Positions 52,936-63,541 of a DNA stretch of 64,000 nucleotides are shown one piece after another. Below the pieces are notes generated by a model. It ran no database searches. It had not been told where the DNA came from and worked only from the letters and a program-made list of their open reading frames with translations. Position 1 is the stretch's first letter. Each line of letters begins with the position of its first letter. A program made the translations under genes and the position numbers. Origin of the DNA: Pyronema omphalodes (taxonomy: Eukaryota > Ascomycota > Pezizomycetes > Pezizales > Pyronemataceae); contig JAJJXM010000107.1 in the NCBI GenBank assembly GCA_024516155.1, forward strand, positions 35,322 to 99,321, given 5' to 3'.

Positions 52936-54054
52936 ATGGACCAAAACAACAAGGTCGTCGTGGCCCTGTACCTCAACGAAGCCGAAAGGTTAGAGGTCGA
53001 ACAGGACCCTACGAAGATCAAATTGGTCCGTAACGCCGTAAAAGAATACGAACGAGACTGTCAACTTAGGGACGACCTTCGAGCCGAACTCACAGAAGCT
53101 CGAAAGGACAACTCCCTTTACGCTCAACGAATTACCGATTTGGAAAGAGATCTCGAAAGCGCCAACGCCTCCGTTCGACTCCTACAAGCCCTTACGAAGA
53201 ACGGTCCCCTTCCGAATACCCGTCCCATCGAATTACCCCACCCACCTGAGTTCTCTGGTGAACGCAAGGAACTCTTGAACTTCATCTCGAAGGTCAGATC
53301 CAAGCTCGCCGGAGACTCCTCCCGTTTTACCGACGATCAACATAAGCTACGTTATACTTATGGATATCTCAAAGGCAACGCTCAGAATCAAATTCAACCC
53401 TACGTCCTTACAGATAAGATTAAGCTTAAGGACGTTGAGGCTCTCATTACAATTCTGGAAGCTGCCTTCGGAGATCCTGATCAAGTTGGTACTGCATCTG
53501 CGGAATTGGATAAACTTCAACAGGGCAACCGAGAGTTTAGCCAATACTACGCAGAATTCCAACGATTAATGGCCATCTTGAATTACGACGAAAACGCAAA
53601 AAAGGCTGCTCTGAAGCGTGGACTCTCTCGAGACCTTCAGACCAGTCTTGTTTACCAAGCCGAAGAACCTCAGAACTTCACCAAATTTGTGGATCTTTGT
53701 ATGAAGCTAGATTACAGAATTCGAGCTCATTCAAACACCACAAAGCGGCACGTTTCTTCGGTCCCCAGTCGTTCCAGCTCCACGCCGTCTCGCCCGGCGT
53801 CCCACCCAACGAATACCAATAGTGGTAATTACGGATCGGCCCCCATGGACCTATCAGCTTCCCAAAAGGCTCAGAACCAACGCCGTCGTGATGAACGAAT
53901 GGCTAAGGGACTTTGTCTTTATTGTGGATCAGCCGATCATTTCAAGAACGAATGTTCTACGTTGGCAGCAAACAACTCCCGCAAGATTCGCCTAGCCGCC
54001 GCCGAGGTTTTGGATATTCCAACAAACCCCGACGTCGACCAGGGAAAAGAGTAG
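52936..54054 (+). CDS. Gypsy E Gag (372 aa)
   Basis: The ATG at 52936 follows a stop in frame. The N-terminus has a coiled coil (about residues 25-80). The capsid domain is HPPEFSGERKELLNFISKVR to LKRGLSRDLQTSLV (about 100-255). A Ser/Pro linker and the zinc knuckle CLYCGSADHFKNEC follow. The stop TAG at 54052-54054 comes right after the slippery heptamer. Confidence 0.9.
   Translation: MDQNNKVVVALYLNEAERLEVEQDPTKIKLVRNAVKEYERDCQLRDDLRAELTEARKDNSLYAQRITDLERDLESANASVRLLQALTKNGPLPNTRPIELPHPPEFSGERKELLNFISKVRSKLAGDSSRFTDDQHKLRYTYGYLKGNAQNQIQPYVLTDKIKLKDVEALITILEAAFGDPDQVGTASAELDKLQQGNREFSQYYAEFQRLMAILNYDENAKKAALKRGLSRDLQTSLVYQAEEPQNFTKFVDLCMKLDYRIRAHSNTTKRHVSSVPSRSSSTPSRPASHPTNTNSGNYGSAPMDLSASQKAQNQRRRDERMAKGLCLYCGSADHFKNECSTLAANNSRKIRLAAAEVLDIPTNPDVDQGKE
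54042..54048 (+). other. -1 ribosomal frameshift site G_GGA_AAA, gypsy E
   Basis: Gag codons CAG GGA AAA GAG TAG. After a -1 slip the ribosome reads AGA GTA GTC, the pol frame. Only one codon separates the heptamer from the gag stop. Confidence 0.78.
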
Positions 54055-57000
54055 TCCATCAACAGCCTGTTGGCTCTGTTGTTGGATCAGCCCCTGCCTC
54101 GTCTTTCGTTTCATCTCAGGAAATCGTTTATGTATCCGCTAGTTCTTTGTCAAGTAAACAAGAAAACGAATTGGATGGGAATCATTTGGTCGTGCCATGT
54201 ACACTAACTGAACACAATACCAAGATCGATACTCATGCTCTCGTAGACTGCGGATGCACAGGAATTTCCTTCATGAACGAAGACTTCGCACGCCAACACA
54301 ACTTCCCCCGTTATCAATTGAAAAACCCCAAAATGGTCGAAGTAATTGATGGACGACCTATTTCATCAGGAGACATCACCGAATACGTTGAAGTCGAATG
54401 TACAATAGGAGACCATCATGAATTACTAACTGCCTACGTTACTCGGCTTGGTCACTATCCCCTCGTTTTAGGAATCCCATGGCTTCGTAAACACGATGTT
54501 ACAATAAACTTCGCCGATAACGACATCAAATTCTCATCACCGAACTGCCTCCCCCACCGAACCACGTTAACACCCACCCCTGTTAAGGGTATTGCTCCGA
54601 AACAACAGAATAAGATCTGTGCCATTTCAGCTACGACGTTTCGACGCATTGTAAACAATGCCAACAACCGTTACGGAAAAGTCGAACAATTCTCCTTATC
54701 TTTGAATGAAATCACCACAGCTCTTCAACCAGAGAAAGAGGAACCGGATCTTAAGACTATTGTACCACCCGAATATCACCAGTACTTGGGAATCTTCGAA
54801 AAGGTCAACGCCGACAAGTTACCGCCCCATCGACCGTCGGATCACAAGATATCACTCGTCGATGGTTTTCAGCCTCCCTTCGGTCCTCTTTACTCCCTAT
54901 CACGTCCAGAGTTGGAGGAATTGAAACGTTGGTTAGATGAGAACCTTACCAAAGGTTTCATCCGAGCTTCCTCGTCCCCAGCGGCCGCTCCCATTCTTTT
55001 CGTAAAGAAAGGCGATGGTTCATTACGTTTGGTGGTCGATTATCGTGGAATCAACGCCGGAACGATCAAGAATCGCTACCCTCTTCCCCTGATGCAGGAT
55101 ACCTTAATGAACCTTTCAAGAGCTAAGTGGTTCACTAAGCTCGACATTAGGGGGGGCGTATAACTTAATACGTATGGCAAATGGGGAAGAATGGAAAACC
55201 GCTTTTCGTACCCGGTACGGATTATTCGAATCATTGGTTATGCCTTTCGGACTTACCAATGCCCCTGCTACGTTTCAGAACTTCATTAACGACGTATTGG
55301 CACCCTACCTTGATCGATTCTGCACTGCCTATTTGGATGACACCCTGATCTATTCGGATAATCTCGAAGAACATAAACAACATGTTAAATTGATTCTCGA
55401 AGCATTCGAAAAAGCAGGGTTACATCTCAAACCAGAGAAATGCGAGTTCCACCAGAAGGAAGTAAAATACTTAGGACTCATCATTAGTACAGAAGGTATA
55501 AAGATGGATCCTGAGAAGATTACTGCAGTTCGAGATTGGGAACCTCCCCGGAACCTCAAAGATGTTAGAGCGTTTTTGGGATTTGCAAACTTCTATCGAC
55601 GTTTCGTTAAGAACTATTCAAAAATAGTCCAACCTCTTACGTTACTCACACGTAAAGGAGTTCCTTTCGTCTGGTCAGAATCCCAACAACAGGCCTTTGA
55701 GGAATTGAAATCAACATTTACATCCGCCCCCGTTTTGGCTCGTTTCGACCCAGACCGGGATGTTATTGTCGAAACCGATGCTTCTGATTATGTCTCCGCC
55801 GGAGTTCTTTCTCAATATGATGATGAAGGAATCTTACATCCTATTGCTTACTTCTCAAAGAAACATTCCCCCGCTGAATGTAATTATGAGATATACGATA
55901 AAGAACTCATGGCTATCGTCCGGGCCTTCGAGGAATGGCGTCCCGAATTGCAATCTGTTATTAACCCCATCCGAGTACTGTCAGATCATAAGAATCTGGA
56001 ATATTTCACTTCGACAAAGCTCTTGAACCGCCGTCAAGCCCGTTGGTCCCAGTTCTTGTCTCAGTTTAATTTTAAGATTGTTTACCGCCCCGGTACCGCA
56101 GGCGGTAAACCAGACGCACTGACTCGTCGATCCGGAGATCTGCCTAAAGAGGGGGATGAACGCTCCCTAGAAAACCACACAACGATCATTAAGCCAGAGA
56201 ATATCCTTCACGCTGCGGCTGTTACCCCCAGTAATCAACAAACAATAACGAATTCGCAACAAACCGTAATACCGGACCCACAACAAACAAACCCCACCTT
56301 ATCCCAGCTCTTCACGGAAGCCTACGAGAAAGACCCATTCCCCATTAAGGTTATTGAAATGCTAAACAATAACACTCGTTATTGTAAAGACATTACATTA
56401 GCTGAATGTACGGTAAACAATAACCGTTTATTCTACCGGGGATGTTTATGGGTCCCGAATTACGAACCCCTACGATTACACCTAATGCAACAACACCACG
56501 ACTCTCCCACGGCTGGACACCCAGGTAGATCTAAAACATTAGAATACCTCTCAAGAACCTATACGTGGCCCCAGATGAGGACAGACGTGGAAAGATATAT
56601 TCGAAATTGTCATACCTGCCAACGTTCGAAACCTACCAGACATGCCCCGTTTGGTATCCTACGTCCACTACCTATTCCAGAAAGACCTTGGCAGGACATA
56701 TCAATGGACTTCGTAACAGGATTACCGTGGTCTAATGGGTGTGATGCAATTTGGGTAGTTGTGGATAGATTAACCAAAGAACGACATCTGATTGCCTGTC
56801 GAACAGACATCGACGCAAAGGAATTATCGTCTTTGTTTATTACCCACATCTTTCGATTGCATGGACTCCCTCTTACCATTATCTCTGATCGAGGACCTCA
56901 ATTCGCTGCTTTGTTTTGGAAGAATCTCTGTCGACGTTTGGGAATCGAGCCTCGATTATCTACAGCATTCCATCCTCAAACGGACGGCCAAACAGAACGA

Positions 57001-57771
57001 ATGAACGCCATCATGGAACAATACCTCCGAGCTCACGTCAACTATCTTCAAGACGATTGGGCTGATTGGTTACCATTAGCGGAATTCGCTGCGAATAACC
57101 AAGCATCCGAGACAACGGGAACTTCCCCGTTCTTTGCTAATAAAGGATTCGACCCCCGTTGTCAATTCGATTTACTTCCAGCAGCTACGAACGATGTAAA
57201 CGATCGACGGGCCCTCACAACTTCGAAAACCCTCGCCGAAATCCATAACCATTTACGAGCTGAGATTAACAGAGCTAATCTACGTTATCAAGAGAATGCC
57301 GATAAACATCGACTCCCGTCACCGAATTATCAGCCCGGAGATCTGGTATGGATGAATGCCCGTAATTGGAAAACCCGTCGACCCTCCCGGAAATTAGACA
57401 ACAAACGTTACGGACCCCTCAAGATTATCGCCAAAGTATACCCCTATGCCTATCGATTAGAACTACCTCCGACAATGAAATGTCACAACGTTCAACATGT
57501 TTCCTTATTGGAACCCGCTGCGAATGACCCCTACCCCGGTCAACAATCAGACCCACCACCCCCGGTGGAAATCGACGGTGAAGACGAATACTTCATCGAA
57601 GCTATCCTCGACTCCCGAATTCACCGGAAGAAACTTCAGTATATGGTTAAATGGGTTGGATACGATATGCCCGATTGGGAACCCGCCGAACTCCATTTCG
57701 ACAGTAAAGCCGTTGACGACTTTCATAAAAAGTATCCCGATAAACCGGGACCCCTCCCCAACTTATCTTAG
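54049..57771 (+). pseudogene. Gypsy E Pol: PR-RT-RNase H-IN-chromodomain, one frameshift
   Basis: Protease LVDCGCTGISFM; RT LVVDYRGINA. At 55150-55156 a run of seven G breaks the frame in the LDIRGAYN-type motif (six G would keep it). The frame then continues with the catalytic AYLDDTLIY, RNase H ETDASDYVSAGV, integrase HHDSPTAGHPGRS ... CHTCQRSK, MDFVTGLP, IISDRGPQF and DGQTERMN, the RYGPLKI module and a chromodomain (FIEAILDSRIHRKKLQYM, WVGYDMPDWEP). A homopolymer sequencing error is a real alternative to a mutation, in which case this copy is intact. Confidence 0.9.
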
Positions 57772-57810
57772 AAGTTACTTCGCCGGAGCTCAGTCCAAGA
57801 AGGGGGATCC

Positions 57811-58950
57811 TGTCACGGCTCGAGAATTATTACCTTCCCCCTCCTCGCCATTCATTCACCTATTATCATTCGCTTCATTATCCAGCACTCGTTTGTTTAT
57901 TTATTTCTATTATCCTTCGGTCTTCGATCATCACTCGTCACTCGCCTGGGTTAGGGTTGCGCTCAATTCCCAAATTGTCAAAAAGGTCACGTGACTTATC
58001 CCCAGGGTTAGGGGTCAGCTCGGATCCCTTTTCGGAAATTCCATACCTACGGTCTACCGATCATCTTATCCGATTAGATAAGATCGGTCACGTGTTCTAA
58101 TCAATAGTAGATCAGTATGCATGCGCACTGGTCTACTAATGTGCGCACTCGTGACTAGGGCTAGGGCACGATCATCTTATCGATAAGATAAGATCTAGTC
58201 ATGTGACCTTATCAGTATTGCACCATCTTTCCAATCGCAGCTGATCTGGTTTCACGTGACTAGGGTTAGGGTTGCGCCCGCACGCACACAAACTAGGGTT
58301 AGGTTTGTGACCGTACGCGCACAGCTAGGGTTAGGGTTACGGACGCACGCGCACGATTAGGGTTACGGAAGCGCGCGCGTGACTACGCTTAGGGTTACGC
58401 TAGCGCGCACGCAAAGTACGCTACCGCGCACGCGAGTTACGCTATCGCGCACGCGAGATACGCTAACGAGCGCGCGACGAGGCTGTGCACGCAAACACGC
58501 TAATTTGGTACGAACGCGTTAGCGCGTCTAGAACGCGCAACCGCGACCGCGTTGTTTACTTAGTTATTTTTCGGGAAAATTCTGCAAGCCGTGGCTCGGC
58601 GTGTAAGGAGGAAAAAATGTATATAAGAGGATTGTTTCTTTGTTTGTTTATTTTGTTTTTCTTTTCTCCTTACACAGTTATTTGTTTATTTACAAATTCA
58701 AATACTTTGTCGAAAATCTTTGTTTACGTCCTCGTTCTCGTCCCCGTCTTTGGATCTCGTTGTCCCTTGAAATCTTTGTTTATTTCCTTAACTTCTAAAC
58801 ACAGAAAGTCTTTAAGTTGATGCTAGACACAGCTTAAGAGTTTCTAACGTTGAAGTTATTACAAGGTTATATCCATTGAACTCAAGAGTGAATAATTGAG
58901 AAGAGCCCTCAGGTTCTCCGTCAGCTATCTCTCCCTTGTTCGCCGTTACA
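57811..58950 (+). repeat. Gypsy E 3' LTR
   Basis: It matches 51553-52692 in every stretch compared. The polypurine tract AAGAAGGGGGA precedes it (57797-57808). Confidence 0.95.
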
Positions 58951-58955
58951 GAATC

Positions 58956-59170
58956 CTCGATCGAACCCACCTCTCTACAAACCCCACAAAACCCTCATGG
59001 GATCGCCACCCCCGAGAAGCCTCGTTGGAGCCTCGGCCCTGGAGAGGGGGCTATTGTCAAGAATCAACTTTGACATGCTCTTAGGAGCCTCCATTACGGT
59101 TGGTATCATTTGGACACTGGGCATAACCGTGGCCGTAGGGTACCTATTTACCACGGAGAGGAAAGACTAG
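58956..59170 (+). pseudogene. Gypsy B ORF3, segment 3, ending inside the LTR
   Basis: It continues segment 2 in frame, crosses the polypurine tract (GAGAGGGGGCTA) into the LTR and ends at TAG 59168-59170. The LTR part encodes FDMLLGASITVG then a hydrophobic stretch ending YLFTTERKD. This parallels DMLLASAVTTAGLW... at the same place in gypsy A, although the LTRs share little else. Confidence 0.75.
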
Positions 59171-60012
59171 GAAATCACCATTGTTGGGGATCCCGAGGCT
59201 AGGGTTGATACACCTCCTCAGAAAGGAATTAAAGAGAAAAGAAATAAGCGAATGAGGGATGCAAGCGAGGAATGCAGTAGGGAATAAGGGAGCGGGGAGT
59301 TAACCGGAATACCGTGAGAAAGCGAGCTATGACAACTCCGCTGTTCGAATTATGGAACCCCGAACGAACAGGGGCTTCACGATAAGAACGAAGATGCTCG
59401 GTGAAACGGATCGGAAAAAAGAGTGGGGAAAAGATAGGCGAAATAGGTGTAGGCGAAGAAGGGGTTTCGGGTATCAAAATGTCGAGGCAAGCGAGGCTCG
59501 CTTAGCTCGCGAATGGACTCGAGCGGTGAAAAGATAAAAGAATAAAAAAGTGGGAAAAGGAAGCGAAAGACATCACGTAATAGTTAGAAGTATCAGTTAG
59601 CAAACATTGTAATTACAGGTTGAGGCGTGGAGAAGGACGGGGAGGATTCTGGGAAATCCGAAGTGTCGAAGGTACGACGAAATTGACCCTCGGGCGTCGA
59701 TGAAAAGAGGAGGGACGAAAAGGTATAAAGGGGGATAGATAGGACACGTAGATATTCTCCACGCAATCAATTTACTTTCAACATCCACCTCCTTCTCCCT
59801 TGATTCATCCGTCCCTTCTGTGAACGAAATCACCGAATAGGAGTAACCTCTAACCCTAACCCCAGATCCCCAACCCCGTCCCCAACTTCCCTCCTTTCCC
59901 CACGTTAGAGAATTCCCCTCCTAGAACTCCTTCCTGTGAAACCCTCGACAGGACTACCAAAAGAACAATCGTGTTGCCTACCTCCTTGCCTGACCGCCGG
60001 TGGTGCCTAACA
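59055..60012 (+). repeat. Gypsy B 3' LTR
   Basis: Partner of 35457-36414 with a handful of single-base differences; it ends GCCTAACA followed by the TSD TCATG. Confidence 0.93.
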
Positions 60013-60505
60013 TCATGCAGAACAGGCGAACCGGCATCGACACCCGGATCCGGTCCTTCGAGTGGGAGATCGGGTCTGGCTGAAGAGGAAGAATGTGAAA
60101 ACCACCCGACCCTCCAACAAGCTCGATTACAAGCTATTGGGGCCCTACACTATCTTGTCTAAGGTAGGGTCGCGAGCTTATAAGCTGGACCTCCCCCCAA
60201 ACGCAAAGATCCATCCAGTATTTCACATCTCCCTTCTAGAACCGTCTCAACCTACTTCGACCACCATCCCAGGCCATATTCAGCCCCCTCCGCTACCGAT
60301 TGTCCTCGACGACGAGGAAGAGTGGGAAGTTGAGGAGATAGTGGATTCTCGACGCCACCGGGGTCAGATACAATATCGAGTTAAGTGGACTGGTTTCCAC
60401 GACCCCGATACGACCTGGTACCCCGCCGACAATTTCCAAAACTCCCCCGACGCCATCACCCAATTCCAGCGCAGGTACCCTAATAAACCTGCCCCACAGC
60501 TGTAA
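60013..60505 (+). pseudogene. Gypsy A Pol, segment 3: integrase C-terminus and chromodomain
   Basis: It resumes the AHAEQANRHRHPD region after gypsy B, through the LLGPYTIL module to the chromodomain and a TAA at 60503-60505. The stop overlaps the next ATG as TAATG. Confidence 0.87.
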
Positions 60506-61572
60506 TGGACGATAGAACGAACTCCGAGGACCCCCCGTCCTCTTTGGGCTGGTACCGAACCCCTACTCCCCCGGCAGAAAGGAAATCCCCCCACCCCACG
60601 ATCCCGCACGCAGAACTACACTGGTCGTTCTGCAACAACGACTCCTGCTCCATTCACCTCCAATCGAAATTAAACAACAATCATTTCCCAGCGGTGGTGC
60701 AAGCAATTGCGGGACGCATAAAAAAATCATGTAGCTGCGGGCAGCTACATGACCCCGAGTTAGAATGGGTGATCCGACACCGAAGGATGGACCCGCAAAA
60801 GGCCTGCAAGGCATGGCAGAAAGGAAAGAGACTCTGCAATGTGTGTAAATTCCTGGTCAACAAAGACGGATACGACCAGAGATGCGGTATCAGGGGATGG
60901 AAACCCCCCACGGAGACCCAGGCAACCATACCACCCAGCAAGGACGAGCCCGGGACAGGAAAGGAACCTCCCGTCCCTACGGAAAATCAGGAAAACGAAC
61001 CACCCCGTCCCCGCGAACTGGAATCGGAGGACTCCACCATCCATACGATCCGACACCAACTTCCAGTGATTATGATGACGGGACCCTCGGACCACGAGAA
61101 GGTGGCAATCAACCTGTCTTTCTATCAGACAGCGGAGCCGGAACAGCATCTCCCCACCGTCGACTGCCGACCAACCAACGACCTGACATCCGCCCCTTGT
61201 TCGGATCCCCCGGAGCCCCCCGCCTCAGGGCACCAACAAGATCAAATACCCCCGTTCTCCTTAGGGCACCAACAAGAACAAATAACGGCGCCCCCCTTAG
61301 GACACCAACAAGAGCAAATACTGCCTTATGTCCTCGAGGACATCACCCAGGACGTCGTACGTCGCCGACGTCGGGGAAGGCAGTATCGGGGACGGTCCCC
61401 CATCCGGAGGCCCGCGTTGAGGACTGCCTACGGCCTCGCCGGAGTCTCGGCCTGGAGGGGGGGGCTTATGTCACAACGCTCCCGTGACATGCTCCTGGCC
61501 TCCGCTGTCACCACCGCAGGGCTATGGGTGGTCGTCATCACCCTAGCAACCTGCTACGCCATCATGAAGTGA
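60505..61572 (+). CDS. Gypsy A ORF3: env-position zinc-finger protein with C-terminal membrane anchor (355 aa)
   Basis: It is open at full length and nearly identical to the A2 protein, with the same three Cys/His clusters, GHQQ(D/E)QI repeats and Arg-rich stretch. It has a six-residue insertion (CRPTND). The last ~35 residues are encoded by the 3' LTR (61469 onward). Because pol upstream is broken, this copy alone could only work in trans. Confidence 0.75.
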   Translation: MDDRTNSEDPPSSLGWYRTPTPPAERKSPHPTIPHAELHWSFCNNDSCSIHLQSKLNNNHFPAVVQAIAGRIKKSCSCGQLHDPELEWVIRHRRMDPQKACKAWQKGKRLCNVCKFLVNKDGYDQRCGIRGWKPPTETQATIPPSKDEPGTGKEPPVPTENQENEPPRPRELESEDSTIHTIRHQLPVIMMTGPSDHEKVAINLSFYQTAEPEQHLPTVDCRPTNDLTSAPCSDPPEPPASGHQQDQIPPFSLGHQQEQITAPPLGHQQEQILPYVLEDITQDVVRRRRRGRQYRGRSPIRRPALRTAYGLAGVSAWRGGLMSQRSRDMLLASAVTTAGLWVVVITLATCYAIMK

Positions 61573-62284
61573 TAGGGATAGGGTTAGGGCAAGGGGCTGG
61601 GCCCCTTGCCGGGGATTTTCATATGTTAGGAGTTATTTATTATTTTGGATTTATTTTAGGTATCACGGCGGCTAGGAAAATGTTGGAATCTTTTACTTAT
61701 CTCTTTTGGTATGTACTCTTTCTTTATTATTTGGAATCACGGCGGTTAGCCAGGTAGTTATCTCTTTTTGGTATGTACTCTTTCTTTGCTATTTGAAATC
61801 ACGGCGGTTAGCCAGGTAGTTATCTCTTTTGGTATGTACTCTTTCCTTGTTATTATTATTTGGAATTACGGCGGTTAGTTATCTTTGGTATGTATTGTTC
61901 CCTTGCTTTCTTATTTGGAATTACGGCGGTTGGCAAAGGGTGGGGAATGTTGGTCATGTATGTAGTTATCACGGCGGTTAGCATTGGGAGCATTCTCCGC
62001 AGGCGGAGAATGCTGAGTCACGAGTCATGAAGGAGCAATGTATAAGAGGAGGAAATTTGTATGTAGTTTATTTCTTCACGCAGTCAAGTTTCTATTTACC
62101 ACAATCCTATCTACAAAAGTTCCCTTGTGATATCCCATCTCTCCAAACTCACCTGTGATTTCCCAGCCCCAAAAACCCTTGCCCATTCCCAACTTACCAG
62201 CCTTACCTAACCCGCCGCCGCCCTCCTCGCCGCCGAAACCCCCGCGCTGACTGTCGTCAGTAACCGTGGATACGGATTCTGATA
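61469..62284 (+). repeat. Gypsy A 3' LTR
   Basis: 816 bp, uninterrupted; this is the reference for the KDZ-split 5' LTR. The primer-complement here reads ACGCAGTCAA, one base different from the 5' LTR. It is followed by the TSD CCGGA. Confidence 0.93.
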
Positions 62285-62689
62285 CCGGAGACGCATGGAT
62301 CCCATCTACGTCGACAACCCCCGGTGGCTCTCTACCGCGATCCTTGGTCTCCGTACAGGACACGGATACTTTCTGGACTACCTGGCACACCCGCCGACAG
62401 ACTCCTACCCATCGCGACATTGTAGCTGCCCGCTACACCCCCCTCAGACCCCTCGGCACCTGCTCCTCAGCTGCCCAGATCACCAGGACGCCCGGACAAC
62501 ACTTCAACAGGATCTCAAACTCCACAGGAATTCCCGGATCAATTTGGACAACATCCTCTACACCCCCTCCGGCACAAAGGCTCTCTCTTCGTTCATCTCC
62601 GCGACAAAGGTCGCTACTTCGGTATGGGCTCATGCCAGGTTCAGTAGGACTCGCAGGCGAGACCACCCCCGTTTCATTGACAGCTAATA
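62285..62689 (+). pseudogene. LINE C ORF2, C-terminus (segment 2)
   Basis: This continues the ORF2 frame after gypsy A (one TSD copy removed) as RRMDPIYVDNPRWLST to a TAA at 62687-62689. It contains CSCPLHPPQTPRHLLLSCPDH, the Cys/His motif (C-x-C...H...C) that follows RNase H in several LINE clades. The original protein ends here. Confidence 0.82.
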
Positions 62690-63312
62690 AGCAGTACCGC
62701 TTGACTTCTCCGTGCGTTATAGATTCGTCGTTCTCTTTTGACATCATGAATTCCTTCTTATTTTCTTTGCTTTTCTGTTTCCTTTGTTATCGCGGGCGGA
62801 GTTGGATAGGAGAAGACAGTGGAAGGAGAAGGGACCGGGGTAGGAAGGGGGTACGGGATTGCGCGACGAGAGTTTTTCCTTTGTTTGTTTCCTTTCTTTT
62901 GATTTGTTTTTAAGGGCGGAAGGGGTATACGGGATTGCACGAGGAGAGAGAGGCGCGATGGGAAGGGGCAGAGTGGGCCGGCGCAGGTTATCATTTTCTT
63001 GTTGCTCGTGGAGGAAATAAAGGCGGGAAAAACGGCTAAAACATGGGAGGGGAAGGGTGGAGGAAAGAGAGGACACCCGGCGTGGTGGCCTCTGTGCGAA
63101 CAGGGCACTGGAACAGCAGACACGGTTGGACAACAGGACCAACGAAGTAATAGTGGGGACAGGACCACAAAATCACAGCCTAAGGGAGCATCAGCGGAGG
63201 TAGAGACGGGACTTTGTTTTGTTTGTGCTTTTGACTTTCCATGTACTATAAACCTGTACCCTCGTCATAACCAATAAGGTTGCATACGAGTAATGAATAA
63301 ACAAACAAACAA
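62690..63312 (+). other. LINE C 3' UTR with terminal stem-loop and (ACAA)n tail
   Basis: Purine-rich, containing AAATAAAGGCGGGAAAAACGG as in the ORF1-only family. The stem-loop lies at 63261-63290: outer stem CTCGT/ACGAG, inner stem AACC/GGTT. The tail AATGAATAAACAAACAAACAA ends near 63312. The same hairpin is present in all ORF1-only copies whose 3' end is in the window. Confidence 0.78.
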
Positions 63313-63541
63313 GAGCCCCAAACAGAAGGGCAGGAAGTGCATCCACACCGTTTACAGATGTTCGAACTGCGTAGCCGCAGGACATGCTGACACCCAACAC
63401 GCAGCATACAGCACTAAATGCCCAGTGAAAATAGCAATAGTAAGAGAGGCATGGCTCAGAACCCGCCCAGACACCACCTACGACAACATCCCCGCCGAAA
63501 CCAACCCCATTGCTGATACCACCATGACCGCCGATGAATAG
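63313..63541 (+). pseudogene. LINE ORF1 C-terminus with zinc knuckles
   Basis: The frame reads SPKQKGRKCIHTVYRCSNCV then AGHADTQHAAYSTKCPV: Cys/His knuckles of the kind that end LINE ORF1 proteins of fungi (C..C...H....C). The 5' end is hidden because LINE C inserted upstream. It shows what the ORF1-only family lost. Confidence 0.68.

Larger units (their letters stand above)
51553..58950 (+). mobile_element. Gypsy E: chromodomain Ty3/gypsy retrotransposon, 7.4 kb
   Basis: It has 1140-bp LTRs (TGTCACGGCTCG ... GCCGTTACA) with no difference seen in the stretches compared, and the TSD GAATC (51548-51552 and 58951-58955). It has gag and pol and no ORF3. It lies in gypsy B ORF3. A single extra G in RT breaks pol. 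The near-identical LTRs make it the most recent insertion here. Confidence 0.94.
35457..60012 (+). mobile_element. Gypsy B: chromodomain Ty3/gypsy retrotransposon (span includes nested elements)
   Basis: It has 958-bp LTRs beginning TGTCAAGAATC and ending GCCTAACA, and the TSD TCATG (35452-35456 and 60013-60017). It inserted in gypsy A integrase's C-terminal region. Its own parts are 35457-37983, 39987-43681, 51325-51552 and 58956-60012. Gene order matches gypsy A: gag, pol (-1), ORF3. It carries an ORF1-only LINE derivative, gypsy A2 and gypsy E. Confidence 0.93.
3703..62284 (+). mobile_element. Gypsy A: chromodomain Ty3/gypsy retrotransposon (span includes nested elements)
   Basis: Gypsy A is bounded by 815-816 bp LTRs starting TGTCACAACGC and ending ATTCTGATA, with the 5-bp TSD CCGGA (3698-3702 and 62285-62289). 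Its own sequence is 3703-3792, 27494-28218 (5' LTR), 28219-31015, 33646-35456, 60018-61468 and the 3' LTR 61469-62284. Order: gag, pol in the -1 frame (PR-RT-RH-IN-GPY-chromodomain), ORF3. It was later invaded by the KDZ transposon, a composite LINE derivative and gypsy B. An 8-bp deletion in integrase makes this copy defective; the relative at 43682-51319 is intact. Confidence 0.93.
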
